The notes beneath the pieces are model-generated. The model was not told the DNA's origin. It saw nothing but the letters and a program-made list of their open reading frames with translations, and did no database searches. From an uncultured Holophagaceae bacterium (GTDB lineage: Bacteria > Acidobacteriota > Holophagae > Holophagales > Holophagaceae), in contig CAIPAY010000224.1 of the NCBI GenBank assembly GCA_903863195.1, positions 1 through 38,678 on the forward strand: a stretch of 38,678 nt of DNA, in the 5' to 3' direction. Below, piece after piece: positions 1 to 10,299 of the stretch; position 1 is the first letter of the stretch, and every line of letters begins with the position of its first letter. The translations under genes and the position numbers were made by a program.

Positions 1-751
1 CGGCGATGCCGCCGCCGATCTGGAACATGCCCAGGGTCGCGGTCGTGGTCACGTCCTGGTAGTGCTGGGCCAGCCCGGTCATGTACTCGATGCCGGTGCG
101 CACGGTGTGGACGTTCTTGTTCTCGCCGCGGATGACGGCCGCCGCGTACATGTTGCCCAGGGTGCTGTCCTCCCAGCCGGGGACGACGATGGGCACGTTC
201 TTCTCGAGGGCGGCCAGCATCCAGGAGTGCCTGGGATCGATCTGGAAGGAGGGCTCCAGCACCCGGGACTTCAGCACCTGTTGGAAGAACTCGTGGGGGA
301 AGTAGCGCTCGCCCGCCTGGTCGGCCCGGGTCCACACGTCCAGCATGGCCTTCTCCATGCGGCGCATGGCCTCCATCTCCGGGATGCAGGTGTCGGTCAC
401 GCGGTTCATGTGCCGGGATAGGAGGTCCGCCTCATCCTGGGGGGTGAGGTCCCGGTAGTGGGGCACCCGCTCGTAGAAGTCATGGGCCACCAGGTTGAAG
501 ATGTCCTCTTCCAGGTTGGCGCCGGTGCAGACGATGAGGTGCACCTTGTCCTGCCGGATCATCTCGGCGAAGGAGAGGCCCAGCTCGGCGGTGCTCATGG
601 CCCCGGCCAGGGTGACCATCATCCGGCCGCCCTGCTCGAGGTAGACCCGGTAGCCCTCGGCGGCGTCCACCAGGGCCGCGGCGTTGAAGTGCCGGAAGTG
701 GTGCTTCACATAGCTGCCGACGGGGCCGAGAGCGGGGCTGGCTGGGGTCAT
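1..751 (-). CDS. Deoxyhypusine synthase-like protein (3' end outside window)
   Basis: The 250 visible residues match the deoxyhypusine synthase fold family: an early SYVKHHFRHFNAAAL segment, an IVCTGANLEED-type NAD-site segment, a PGWEDSTLGNMY segment, and FQIGGGIA at the window edge. Eukaryotic and archaeal members transfer an aminobutyl group from spermidine to a lysine of eIF5A. Bacteria lack eIF5A, and bacterial members have been linked to homospermidine or other polyamine synthesis, so the substrate is open. The region that should carry the catalytic lysine lies beyond the left edge. The ATG at 751 has a GGAGG about seven bases upstream. The gene is divergent from motA across about 100 bases. 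The family is confident, the reaction is not. Confidence 0.85.
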   Translation of the reverse strand, partial: MTPASPALGPVGSYVKHHFRHFNAAALVDAAEGYRVYLEQGGRMMVTLAGAMSTAELGLSFAEMIRQDKVHLIVCTGANLEEDIFNLVAHDFYERVPHYRDLTPQDEADLLSRHMNRVTDTCIPEMEAMRRMEKAMLDVWTRADQAGERYFPHEFFQQVLKSRVLEPSFQIDPRHSWMLAALEKNVPIVVPGWEDSTLGNMYAAAVIRGENKNVHTVRTGIEYMTGLAQHYQDVTTTATLGMFQIGGGIA

Positions 752-854
752 AAATCCTCCGAATGCTTTTATTGTGGCAGGCGTGGCCCCGCATTTCGTG
801 TCCAGAATTCAGCCCCGGCCCCTCCTGACCGATGAAATCGGCAGGAGCTGCAGC

Positions 855-1721
855 ATGTTTTTTCTGATCGGGTTGGCGGTGGTCTTCGTCGCAGTCATCG
901 GGGGCTACCTGATGGAAGGCGGCAGCATACCTACGCTGCTGCACCCCCTGCCCGCAGAAGGACTGATCATCTTCGGCGCCGGCGCCGGGGCTTTCCTGGC
1001 GGCCAACCCCCTGAACCTCATCAAGCGGGTGGCCGGTGACTTGGCCAAGCCCCTGAAGGGCAGTCCCTACACCAAGCCCGTCTACATGGAAGCTCTGATG
1101 ATGCAGTACGAGATCTACGTGAACATCAAGAAGGGCGGGCTGCTGGCGCTGGAGCAGGACGTCAACGATCCGCACAACTCCTCGATCTTCAAGAAGTATC
1201 CGACCTTCACCGGCAACCACCACGCCATGGACTTCTTCTGCGACTCCATGAAGCTGCTCATCAACGGCAGCGCCAAGATGGACGAGATCGACATGGTCAT
1301 GGACGCAGACCTGGACGTCCACCACGCGGAGAACGCGGCTCCCGGCGCGGCCATGGGCGCGCTCGCCGATGCCTTTCCCGCCTTCGGCATCGTGGCCTGC
1401 GTCATGGGTGTGGTCATCACCATGGGCTTCCTGGATCAGCCCCCGAACATCATCGGCGCCAAGGTCGGCGCGGCGCTGGTGGGCACCTTCCTGGGCATCC
1501 TGCTGGCCTACGGCGTGTTCCAGCCCCTGGCCAAGAACATCGACGCCATCAACGGCCTCGAGGCCTACTACTTCAACTGCATCCGCGCCGGCCTCACCAG
1601 CTTCGGCAACGGGGCCGCTCCCATCACCGCCGTGGAGTTCGCCCGCCGCAACATCCCTTCCACCGAGCGGCCCGGGTCGGGTGAGCTGGAGGAAGTCGTT
1701 CGGCAGATCAAGCCGAGGTAG
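855..1721 (+). CDS. motA: Flagellar motor stator protein MotA
   Basis: A 288-residue inner-membrane protein that forms the proton channel of the flagellar stator with MotB. An N-terminal hydrophobic segment (about 4-22) is followed by GLIIFGAGAGAFLAANP, a charged cytoplasmic loop, and two C-terminal membrane segments around FGIVACVMGVV and GTFLGILLAYGVF. Pro175 in DAFPAFG is the counterpart of the conserved channel proline (Pro173 in E. coli). The start was placed at ATG 855, behind AGGAG at 843-847, because it gives the standard MotA N-terminus; the frame is open further upstream but that part does not resemble MotA. motB follows after five bases, so the two are cotranscribed. Confidence 0.95.
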   Translation: MFFLIGLAVVFVAVIGGYLMEGGSIPTLLHPLPAEGLIIFGAGAGAFLAANPLNLIKRVAGDLAKPLKGSPYTKPVYMEALMMQYEIYVNIKKGGLLALEQDVNDPHNSSIFKKYPTFTGNHHAMDFFCDSMKLLINGSAKMDEIDMVMDADLDVHHAENAAPGAAMGALADAFPAFGIVACVMGVVITMGFLDQPPNIIGAKVGAALVGTFLGILLAYGVFQPLAKNIDAINGLEAYYFNCIRAGLTSFGNGAAPITAVEFARRNIPSTERPGSGELEEVVRQIKPR

Positions 1722-1726
1722 CGGCG

Positions 1727-2638
1727 ATGTCTGAGCAGCAAGCCCCCACCGAAGTCAAGATCCGCTACGTCAAGAAGAAGGGGGGCCACGCCGCGGCCCA
1801 CGGGGGCGCCTGGAAGGTGGCCTACGCGGACCTGGTGACGGCCATGATGGCCTTCTTCCTGCTGATGTGGCTGCTGAGTAGCGCGAATGCGAACACCAAG
1901 GCGGGCATCGCCGGGATGTTCCAGGACGCCAACTTCTTCAACACGGACCGGGGCAAGGAGATCCTGGCGGACCACGGTAAGGGCATCCTGCCCGGGGGTC
2001 GGGGCATGGCGCCGGGACCCGATGGCGACGGGGGCTCGGACGCCAATGCGGATTCTCCGGGGGCCGCCGCGGAGGAGCGGAAGACCATGGAGGCCACGGC
2101 GGAGTCCATCGAGAAGGCCTTCCAGCAGGATGAGCTGCTCCAGGCCTTCCAGGACCAGATCAGCATGGACTTCACGGACGAGGGCCTGCGCATCCAGATC
2201 CAGGACAAGGCGGCCCAGGTGCTCTTCGACTCCGGCAGCGCCACCCTGAAGAGCTACACCCTGTCGATCCTGAAAGAGATCGCCCGGGAGCTGGGCAAGC
2301 TGCCCAACCGCGTGGTCATCGGCGGGCACACGGACTCCAGCCAGTACTCCAACCGGGCCTACACCAACTGGGAGCTCAGCTCGGACCGGGCCAACGCCGC
2401 CCGCCGGGTCATGGAGAGCGCCGCCGGCGGCCTTCGTCCGGGCCAGGTGCGGCGCGTCACGGGCTACGGCGACACCATCCCCCTCGAGGGCAAGGACGCC
2501 AAGGATCCCCAGAACCGCCGCATCTCCATCGTGGTCGTGTCCGCCGCCACCGAAGCCGCCGAGACCAAGCACCAGAAGGCCCAGCCCCGCGAGAAGGGCG
2601 CCGAGAAGCCCAAGGCCAAAGCCCCCGCCGGGCACTGA
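1727..2638 (+). CDS. motB: Flagellar motor stator protein MotB
   Basis: A 303-residue stator partner of MotA that anchors the motor to peptidoglycan. A short cytoplasmic N-terminus (KKKGGHAAAHGGAWKVAYAD) leads into a single membrane helix; Asp35 in AYADLVTAMM is the conserved proton-carrying aspartate. A plug/linker region rich in Gly, Asp and Pro follows. An OmpA-like peptidoglycan-binding domain lies at about 160-275, with IGGHTDSS, the SSDRANAARRV helix and NRRISIVV. The C-terminus is a short Lys/Ala/Pro-rich tail. It is the last gene of the motAB pair; non-coding repeats follow. Confidence 0.95.
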   Translation: MSEQQAPTEVKIRYVKKKGGHAAAHGGAWKVAYADLVTAMMAFFLLMWLLSSANANTKAGIAGMFQDANFFNTDRGKEILADHGKGILPGGRGMAPGPDGDGGSDANADSPGAAAEERKTMEATAESIEKAFQQDELLQAFQDQISMDFTDEGLRIQIQDKAAQVLFDSGSATLKSYTLSILKEIARELGKLPNRVVIGGHTDSSQYSNRAYTNWELSSDRANAARRVMESAAGGLRPGQVRRVTGYGDTIPLEGKDAKDPQNRRISIVVVSAATEAAETKHQKAQPREKGAEKPKAKAPAGH

Positions 2639-3156
2639 GGCTGCGCTGTTCGAAGGAAAAGCGGTCACCACAATGACAGAAGGACCGCGAAGAGAGGACA
2701 GATCGCCTTGTCTCCCCTCGTGATCTTGATGATTTAAGTATTTAATAAAGAAGGATTAACCACAAAGAACACAAAGGACACAAAGAAAAGAAGGGACGGG
2801 AACAGGAATGCCCTTTTTGTGCCCTTGGTGTTCTTTGTGGTTCAGATTTTCTTGTGAAGACTGATTCCCCGTGAAGCCTGAAGGATCGCGACGATGATGG
2901 CATATCTTGTCCTTCTTTGGGGTCTTGGTGGTCTTTGTGGTTCAAAGTCCCCATTTCATTCAGGCGTTCGGCGAAAAATAGTAGCGCCCGGAGGTGCGGG
3001 CGCTTCGAGAGGGTAGGTTTGGCGGGGTTACGAGTGGTGGGGAGTTTAGCGGGAGTCCCGCGAGGGGACTGGATTCTTTGGGAGGGATGATTGGTGGCGG
3101 GAAGCCCTTGCGGGCACCTCGCCTTCGAGTCTACCACCGATGCCCACTGGGCCTGC
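2639..3156. other. Non-coding interval with interspersed repeats
   Basis: No credible gene is seen between motB and the convergent LolA-like gene. The interval holds three copies of the AACCACAAAG repeat (2758-2942) and a hairpin at 2983-3004 (AGCGCCCG, six-base loop, CGGGCGCT). Short open frames here translate the repeat units into His/Lys/Asp/Gln-rich peptides and have no ribosome binding site. Confidence 0.8.
2758..2842. repeat. Inverted pair of CACAAAG-type tandem repeats
   Basis: The left arm at 2758-2784 is built from units of about nine bases (ACCACAAAG, AACACAAAG, GACACAAAG). The right arm at 2816-2842 is its reverse complement with two mismatches over 27 bases. A third, more diverged copy lies at about 2908-2942 in the orientation of the right arm. 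Similar repeats are common between genes in many environmental bacterial genomes and often give false protein predictions; that part is general knowledge. Confidence 0.85.
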
Positions 3157-3831
3157 TCAGGGCTCCCGGAACAGCTCTGCGCTCACGCCCCCCTTGGACC
3201 AGGCGCTGAAGGCCAGGCCGACCTTCAGGCCGCTGGGTTCGGTGAGTTCCAGGCCGGACAGGACCGGCTGGCCCAGGGCCGTGGTCAGGGGGCCGAAGGC
3301 GGCGCTCCGGGCCAGCTTGCCCGAGGCGAGGTAGAACTCGGCCCGGAGGGGCGCCAGGGGCTCCTTGGCCACCCAGAGGCGGACCGTCCGCGCGCTCAGG
3401 GCGGGGCTCCGGGCGCTCAGATCCAGGCGCCAGCAGGGCCGCTCGCCGAGCGTCTCCTCCGTCAGCTCCTGGACCGTGTAGTCCTTGCGGAAGCGCGTGC
3501 GCGCCACGTCGCCGCCCGCGGCGGGCCCCATGAGCCGCTGCTGGGGCGTCACCTTCAGAGGCCGCCTGGAGCCGGGCAGCAGCAGCCACATCTGGTCGCC
3601 CAGCATGAGCACCGCGCGGCCCAGTTCCTTCTCGCTGAGGCCGTCCAGGCGGGCATCGCCGTTCTCCCGCGCCGAGACCTTCCAGCGCTGGGCGGTCTTC
3701 GCGTCCTTCAGCTCCAACTCCACCGTGAAGGCGGACCAGGGATGGCGCAGGCGGTCCACCCGGGCCAGCAGCTCCTCGCCGCTCTGGGCCAGGGCCGGCA
3801 GGGCGGCGAGCAGCAGGACCCAGGGCCGCAT
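3157..3831 (-). CDS. LolA-like outer-membrane lipoprotein-sorting protein
   Basis: A 224-residue exported protein with a signal peptide (RPWVLLLAALPALA, cleavage near residue 16). The mature part is beta-rich and fits the LolA/LolB-like lipoprotein-carrier fold: residues after SGEELLARVDRLRHPWSAFTVELEL resemble the first strands of that family, and there is an RPLKVTPQQRLMGPAAGGDVART segment like the one in outer-membrane lipoprotein-sorting proteins. It probably binds lipoprotein acyl chains or another hydrophobic ligand in the periplasm. Its ATG overlaps the stop of the upstream cupin gene by one base (TGATG), which suggests translational coupling. It is the last gene of the minus-strand run. 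Confidence 0.7.
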   Translation of the reverse strand: MRPWVLLLAALPALAQSGEELLARVDRLRHPWSAFTVELELKDAKTAQRWKVSARENGDARLDGLSEKELGRAVLMLGDQMWLLLPGSRRPLKVTPQQRLMGPAAGGDVARTRFRKDYTVQELTEETLGERPCWRLDLSARSPALSARTVRLWVAKEPLAPLRAEFYLASGKLARSAAFGPLTTALGQPVLSGLELTEPSGLKVGLAFSAWSKGGVSAELFREP

Positions 3832-4190
3832 CAGTTGCGTCCGTAGTCGTCCTGGAGGCGCTCGATGTCGGCCTCGTCGAAGGTGCCGAGGCTCACCTCG
3901 AGCACCCGCACGGGCTGGGCCGTGGTGGCGTCGCAGCGCAGCCGGTGAGTGCTGCCCAGGGGCAGCCAGATCTCCTCACCCACGGCGGGTCGCAGCTCCA
4001 CGCCGTCGCGGTCCACCACCACGCCCGGGTCCAGGGCCACCCACAGCTCCCCGCGGTGGCTGTGCCGCTGCAGGCTCAGCTTCTGCCCCGGCGCGCAGGT
4101 GAGGATCTTCACCGTGCAATTCGTGTTCAGCGCGTACTGATCAAACGAGCCCCAGGGCTTGTCCACGTGCAGCGTTTCTGGTCGTTTCAT
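3831..4190 (-). CDS. Cupin protein, phosphomannose isomerase type II domain
   Basis: A 119-residue single-cupin protein. RPETLHVDKPWGSFDQYA near the start, the PGQKLSLQRHSHRGELWVAL metal-binding cupin motif and GEEIWLPLGSTHRLRC are typical of the C-terminal isomerase domain of bifunctional ManC/AlgA enzymes, which interconvert fructose-6-phosphate and mannose-6-phosphate. The preceding gene encodes the guanylyltransferase half without this domain, so the pair looks like a split bifunctional enzyme. The start at 4190 has GAGG eight bases upstream; an in-frame ATG at 4220 would add ten residues but has no ribosome binding site. The family is clear; isomerase activity is inferred. Confidence 0.8.
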   Translation of the reverse strand: MKRPETLHVDKPWGSFDQYALNTNCTVKILTCAPGQKLSLQRHSHRGELWVALDPGVVVDRDGVELRPAVGEEIWLPLGSTHRLRCDATTAQPVRVLEVSLGTFDEADIERLQDDYGRN

Positions 4191-4222
4191 GGGAAACCTC
4201 GGTTGTTTCGTCTTTTCCATCA

Positions 4223-4244
4223 GCGGGAAGCGTACGCTTTCCGC
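4223..4244. other. Near-perfect palindrome between manC and cupin gene
   Basis: GCGGGAAGCG, a TA centre and CGCTTTCCGC form a 10-base inverted repeat with one mismatch. It lies in the short gap after manC and before the cupin start. It could act as an RNA processing or attenuation hairpin; there is no T-run after it on the minus strand. Confidence 0.5.
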
Positions 4245-4258
4245 TCTGAGAAGAGCTT

Positions 4259-5329
4259 CTAGAGGAGCTCGGTACGCCCCTCCGCCCTCAAGCGCTCCAC
4301 GATGTCCTTCACACTCTGGGCCTGGTCCTTCCGCACCAGGAGTAGAGCGTCCGGCGTGTCCACTACGATGAGACCCTCCATACCGGCGGCGGCGATGAGG
4401 CGCGTGCCACCGAAGAAGGCGCTGTCCCGGGTGTTCAGCAGGAGGGTGTCGCCCTGAGTGACGTTGCCATCGGCATCGGGCGTCTGGAACTCGATGGCGG
4501 CGGGCCAGGAGCCCACGTCGGACCAGCGGAAGCGCGTGGGCACCACGGCCACGGAGCTGGCCCGCTCCATGAGTGCCACGTCGATGGCGACCTTGGGCAG
4601 CTGGCGGTAGGCGTCGGCCAGGGCCTCAGGCCGGGCGCCGGCGGCCACCCAGGCGTCGAGGGGCGCCAGCACCTCCGGCGCGTGCTGCTGCAGGCCCTGG
4701 CGGAAGTCCGCCAGCGTCCACACGAACATGCCCGCGTTCCAGTAGTGGCGGCCGGACTCGAGATACTGGAGGGCGACCGCTGCCGGCGGCTTCTCGCGGA
4801 AGGCCGTCACCTTGAGCACGGGACCCTGGCCCTCGGACTCGATGTAGCCGTAGCCGGTCTCGGGATAGGTGGGCTTGATGCCGAAGGTGACCAACTCGCG
4901 CCGGTCCGCGGCGTGGGCCACGGCGGCGTCCAGGTCCGCCAGGAAGAGCTCCCGGTCCCCGATCCAGTGGTCCGCCGAGAGCACCGCCATGACACCGTTG
5001 GGGATCTTCTTCTCGATCTCCACCAGGGCCAGGGCCAGGCAGGGCGCGGTGTTGCGGCCCTCGGGCTCGACGATGACGTTCTCCGGGGGCAGCTCCGGCA
5101 GCATGCGCCGGGTCTCCTCGGCCAGGTCCTCCGTGGTCACCACGAAGATGCGCTCCGGGCTCACGTGGCCGTCCAAACGGTGCACGGTCTGGTGGAGCAG
5201 GGTCTCGGCGCCGACGATGGCCAGGAACTGCTTGGGCCGGGCATTCCGGCTCCGGGGCCAGAACCGCGTCCCGCGACCACCGGCCATAACGACCGCGACA
5301 GTTGGATTCAACTCAGACGTGCCCGACAT
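4259..5329 (-). CDS. manC: Mannose-1-phosphate guanylyltransferase
   Basis: A 356-residue cytoplasmic nucleotidyltransferase that makes GDP-mannose from mannose-1-phosphate and GTP, for polysaccharide or glycan synthesis. The nucleotide-binding signature AGGRGTRFWPRSRNARPKQF is at 16-35. It is followed by the expected VEPEGRNTAPCLAL, LSADHWI and KPPAAVALQYLESGRHYWNAGMFVW-type motifs. The length matches the single-domain class that lacks the C-terminal isomerase; an isomerase-type cupin is encoded separately just downstream. The ATG at 5329 is preceded by an AAGGGG sequence. It lies 26 bases after pfkA in the same direction. Confidence 0.93.
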   Translation of the reverse strand: MSGTSELNPTVAVVMAGGRGTRFWPRSRNARPKQFLAIVGAETLLHQTVHRLDGHVSPERIFVVTTEDLAEETRRMLPELPPENVIVEPEGRNTAPCLALALVEIEKKIPNGVMAVLSADHWIGDRELFLADLDAAVAHAADRRELVTFGIKPTYPETGYGYIESEGQGPVLKVTAFREKPPAAVALQYLESGRHYWNAGMFVWTLADFRQGLQQHAPEVLAPLDAWVAAGARPEALADAYRQLPKVAIDVALMERASSVAVVPTRFRWSDVGSWPAAIEFQTPDADGNVTQGDTLLLNTRDSAFFGGTRLIAAAGMEGLIVVDTPDALLLVRKDQAQSVKDIVERLRAEGRTELL

Positions 5330-5355
5330 CAGGTGCCCCTTGAGAAAACCCCAGC

Positions 5356-6324
5356 CTACCGGGAAAGCACCGAGACCAGGATGCCCAGGTCCCCGGGCGG
5401 CAGGGGTTGGGGGTCCAGGACCCGGGACAGGGGCTGGGCCACGGCGGCGCCCGCCACCTCGGCCATGTAGAAACCCCGCTCGCCGCGGTCCAGGCGGCGC
5501 ACGGCCTCGGCGCCCCAGCGGCTGCCCCAGATGCGGTCCAGGGCCGTGGGGCTGCCGCCCCGCTGGATGTGGCCCAGCACCACCACCCGGAGGTCCAGGG
5601 CGTGCTCCTGCCGGAGCTGCTCGCCCACGGCCATGGCCCGGCCCACGGTGTCACCCTCGGCCACCACCACGATGGAGCTGCGCTTGCCCGCGTCCCAGTG
5701 GGCCTTGAGGCGCGTCACCAGGTTCTCGAGGCTGTCCTCGGGGGACTCGGGGTAGAGCACCGCCTCGGCGCCGCAGGCCAGGGCCGTGTGCACCGCCAGC
5801 ATGCCGGAGCTGCGGCCCATGACCTCCACCAGGAACAGCCGGCCGTGGCTGGAGGCGGTGTCCCGGATGCGGTCGATGGCCTCCACGGCGGTGTTCAGGG
5901 CCGTGTCGAAGCCCAGGGTCCGGTCCGTGCCCGGCAGGTCGTTGTCGATGGTGCCCGGGATGCCGGCGCAGGCCACGCCGTGCTCGCGCATGAGGGCCTG
6001 CGCGGCGCGGAAGCTGCCGTCCCCGCCGATGACCACGAGGGCCCCGATGCCGGCCTCCTTGAGGATCCGGGCTGCTTCCGCCCGGGTCTCAGGCTGGTGG
6101 AAGGCCAGGCAGCGGGCCGTCTGCAGGATGGTGCCGCCACGCTGGAGGATGTTGGCGCAGGCGCGGCTGGGCAGTGGCTCCAGGTCCCCCTCCAGCAGGC
6201 CCTGATAGCCGCGGTAGATGCCCCAGGTCTCGTGCCCCAAGGCGTCCGCCTGGCGCACCACGGCGCGGATGGCGGCGTTCATGCCGGGTGCGTCGCCTCC
6301 GGAAGTCAGGACTCCGATCTTCAC
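5356..6324 (-). CDS. pfkA: ATP-dependent 6-phosphofructokinase
   Basis: A 322-residue glycolytic enzyme phosphorylating fructose-6-phosphate to fructose-1,6-bisphosphate. The N-terminal TSGGDAPGMNAAIR site is intact. GGDGS at 100-104 and PGTIDND at 124-130 have Gly in both positions that separate ATP-using from pyrophosphate-using enzymes, so ATP is the predicted donor; Asp128 is the catalytic base. The length equals the compact bacterial PfkA. The start codon is GTG and overlaps the stop of the upstream small gene by four bases (GTGA), indicating tight coupling. Downstream manC also draws on the fructose-6-phosphate pool, through the cupin isomerase. Confidence 0.95.
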   Translation of the reverse strand: MKIGVLTSGGDAPGMNAAIRAVVRQADALGHETWGIYRGYQGLLEGDLEPLPSRACANILQRGGTILQTARCLAFHQPETRAEAARILKEAGIGALVVIGGDGSFRAAQALMREHGVACAGIPGTIDNDLPGTDRTLGFDTALNTAVEAIDRIRDTASSHGRLFLVEVMGRSSGMLAVHTALACGAEAVLYPESPEDSLENLVTRLKAHWDAGKRSSIVVVAEGDTVGRAMAVGEQLRQEHALDLRVVVLGHIQRGGSPTALDRIWGSRWGAEAVRRLDRGERGFYMAEVAGAAVAQPLSRVLDPQPLPPGDLGILVSVLSR

Positions 6325-6629
6325 TTGGCCTTCCCCTTGGCCGGAGCCTTCTTGGGGCTCTTGCCCTTGGCAGTGCTCGCCTTGCCCTTCTTGGTCTTGC
6401 CCTTGGCCGGGGCCTTCTTGCCCTTGGCCGTGTCCCGCTGGTGGGCTTCGGGGGGCGGCAGGGGAGGGGGTTCCACGATGCCGCGCGGCACCGGCGGCAG
6501 GTCGCCATCCGCGATGCCCGCGGCCGAGGCGCGCTGGGCACGGGCCCGCAAGACCGGATCCTCCTGGGGCTGGGCTGCAGCCACAAGGCTTAGCGCCAGA
6601 GTGCCGATGAACAGGACGCGACGGGGCAT
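6321..6629 (-). CDS. Small secreted protein with Lys/Ala/Gly-rich tail
   Basis: A 102-residue protein of unknown function. A signal peptide (PRRVLFIGTLALSLVAAAQ) is followed by a short acidic/neutral part, a proline-rich stretch (VEPPPLPPPEA), and a low-complexity tail of repeated AKGK / KAPAKGK units that resembles histone-H1-like basic tails. The start at 6629 was chosen because GGAGGG sits just upstream and the signal peptide begins there; an ATG at 6647 lacks this. Its stop overlaps the GTG of pfkA. The basic tail may bind peptidoglycan, acidic polymer or outer-membrane lipid; this is speculation. Confidence 0.65.
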   Translation of the reverse strand: MPRRVLFIGTLALSLVAAAQPQEDPVLRARAQRASAAGIADGDLPPVPRGIVEPPPLPPPEAHQRDTAKGKKAPAKGKTKKGKASTAKGKSPKKAPAKGKAK

Positions 6630-6665
6630 GGTCCCTCCAGGGGCCATTATTGCAGCAGTCGCGTT

Positions 6666-9157
<2,492 letters not shown>

Positions 9158-9535
9158 AGATAGAAAAAGCTTTTTTAGCCACCGATGAACACCGATGAAC
9201 ACCGATTAAAAGCTGATAAAGAAAGAACTAATAGGTATTAGCTTTCGTTTTTTATCATGTCTTTATCGGTGTTCATCGGTGGCTGATTTTCCTTTTCCTT
9301 GAAGAGAATCTCAGTCGGCGCCTCTGACTGCGGTGATGGGTCGTGGCTCGCCCCTCTGCGCCAGCTGCGGGTTCCAGTCTTCATGCCCCCCCCCCGGGAT
9401 TCTCGGATGCGCTCCAAATAGATTCCCGACAGGTCGTGTAAAATTTCGGCCAAGTCAACATCCATTCCTTCATTTATCAATGTCTCCACCAGGCGTCGGG
9501 CGCATAATCAGACCCCACGCTCACCGGAGGCAGCT
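9158..9535. other. Non-coding interval with inverted CACCGATGAA repeats
   Basis: Between thiC and the DJ-1 gene there is no credible coding sequence. The first 130 bases hold the repeat pair listed separately; the rest is mixed sequence including a C9 run near 9385 and an AT-rich stretch around 9435-9480. A short minus-strand frame at 9238-9489 translates repeat sequence and was not accepted. Confidence 0.75.
9177..9284. repeat. Inverted CACCGATGAA repeat pair
   Basis: The left arm at 9177-9196 and the right arm at 9265-9284 are perfect 20-base reverse complements. The left side continues with further ten-base units (ACCGATGAAC, ACCGATTAAA). It has the same architecture as the CACAAAG pair after motB: short tandem units repeated in inverted orientation around a core of less than 100 bases, just after a gene end. 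Confidence 0.85.
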
Positions 9536-10117
9536 ATGGCCGCGAAAAACATCCTCATGCTCGTCGGAGACTTCGGCGAGGACTACGAGATCATGGTGCC
9601 CTTCCAGGCGCTGCTGGCCGTGGGTCACAAGGTGCAGGCCGTGTGCCCGGGCAAGATCGCCGGCGACTGGATCGCCACCGCCATCCACGACTTCGAGGGC
9701 CACCAGACCTACTCCGAGAAGCCCGGCCACCGCTTCACCCTCAATGCCACCTTTGACGACATCGACCTGGGCCAGTGCGATGCCCTGGTGATCCCCGGCG
9801 GTCGCGCGCCCGAGTACCTGCGCCTCAACCTGGAGGTGCTGGAGCTGGTGCGGCACTTCTTCACCGCCGGAAAGCCCGTGGCCGCCATCTGTCACGGCGC
9901 CCAGCTGCTGGCCGCGGCGGGCGTCCTGGAGGGCCGCACCTGCTCGGCCTATCCTGCCTGCCGTGCCGAGGTGGAGATCGCCCGCGGGAAGTATGCGGAG
10001 ATCGCCATCGACGGGGCCGTCACCGACGGCAACCTGGTCACCGCCCCCGCCTGGCCCGCCCATCCCGCCTGGCTTGCCCAGTTCCTGCAGGTGCTGGGAA
10101 CCCGCATCTCGCTGTAA
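9536..10117 (+). CDS. DJ-1/PfpI family protein
   Basis: A 193-residue protein of the DJ-1/PfpI class-I glutamine-amidotransferase-like fold. [28 protein letters not shown] is the N-terminal strand-loop region with Glu15, [15 protein letters not shown] is the central motif, and AICHGAQLL holds the nucleophile-elbow Cys119 followed by His120. Relatives include intracellular proteases, deglycases and glyoxalase-III-like enzymes that act on stress-damaged molecules. The specific reaction cannot be read from sequence. A GGAGG about six bases before the ATG fixes the start. Confidence 0.88.
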   Translation: MAAKNILMLVGDFGEDYEIMVPFQALLAVGHKVQAVCPGKIAGDWIATAIHDFEGHQTYSEKPGHRFTLNATFDDIDLGQCDALVIPGGRAPEYLRLNLEVLELVRHFFTAGKPVAAICHGAQLLAAAGVLEGRTCSAYPACRAEVEIARGKYAEIAIDGAVTDGNLVTAPAWPAHPAWLAQFLQVLGTRISL

Positions 10118-10299
10118 AGCTCGCCGATTCGGGGGCGTTTCCGCCTGCTCGGGAGCTCCCCCGGGTTGCTGCCTGCTGGCTCGAATGCTAGTCTGCTCGG
10201 GCTTCAGGAAGGATCTGCAGGTCCCGTCCTGCCTGCAGCGTCAGCAGCCACTCGGGGCAAGCCAAGGCCCGGAGGGCGGCCTCCCACCAGGACAACCGC

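Noticed and set aside
2742..3137. Possible protein on the minus strand rich in NHKDHQD-like sequence
   Set aside because: It translates the CACAAAG repeats, has no ribosome site, and belongs to a known type of false prediction.
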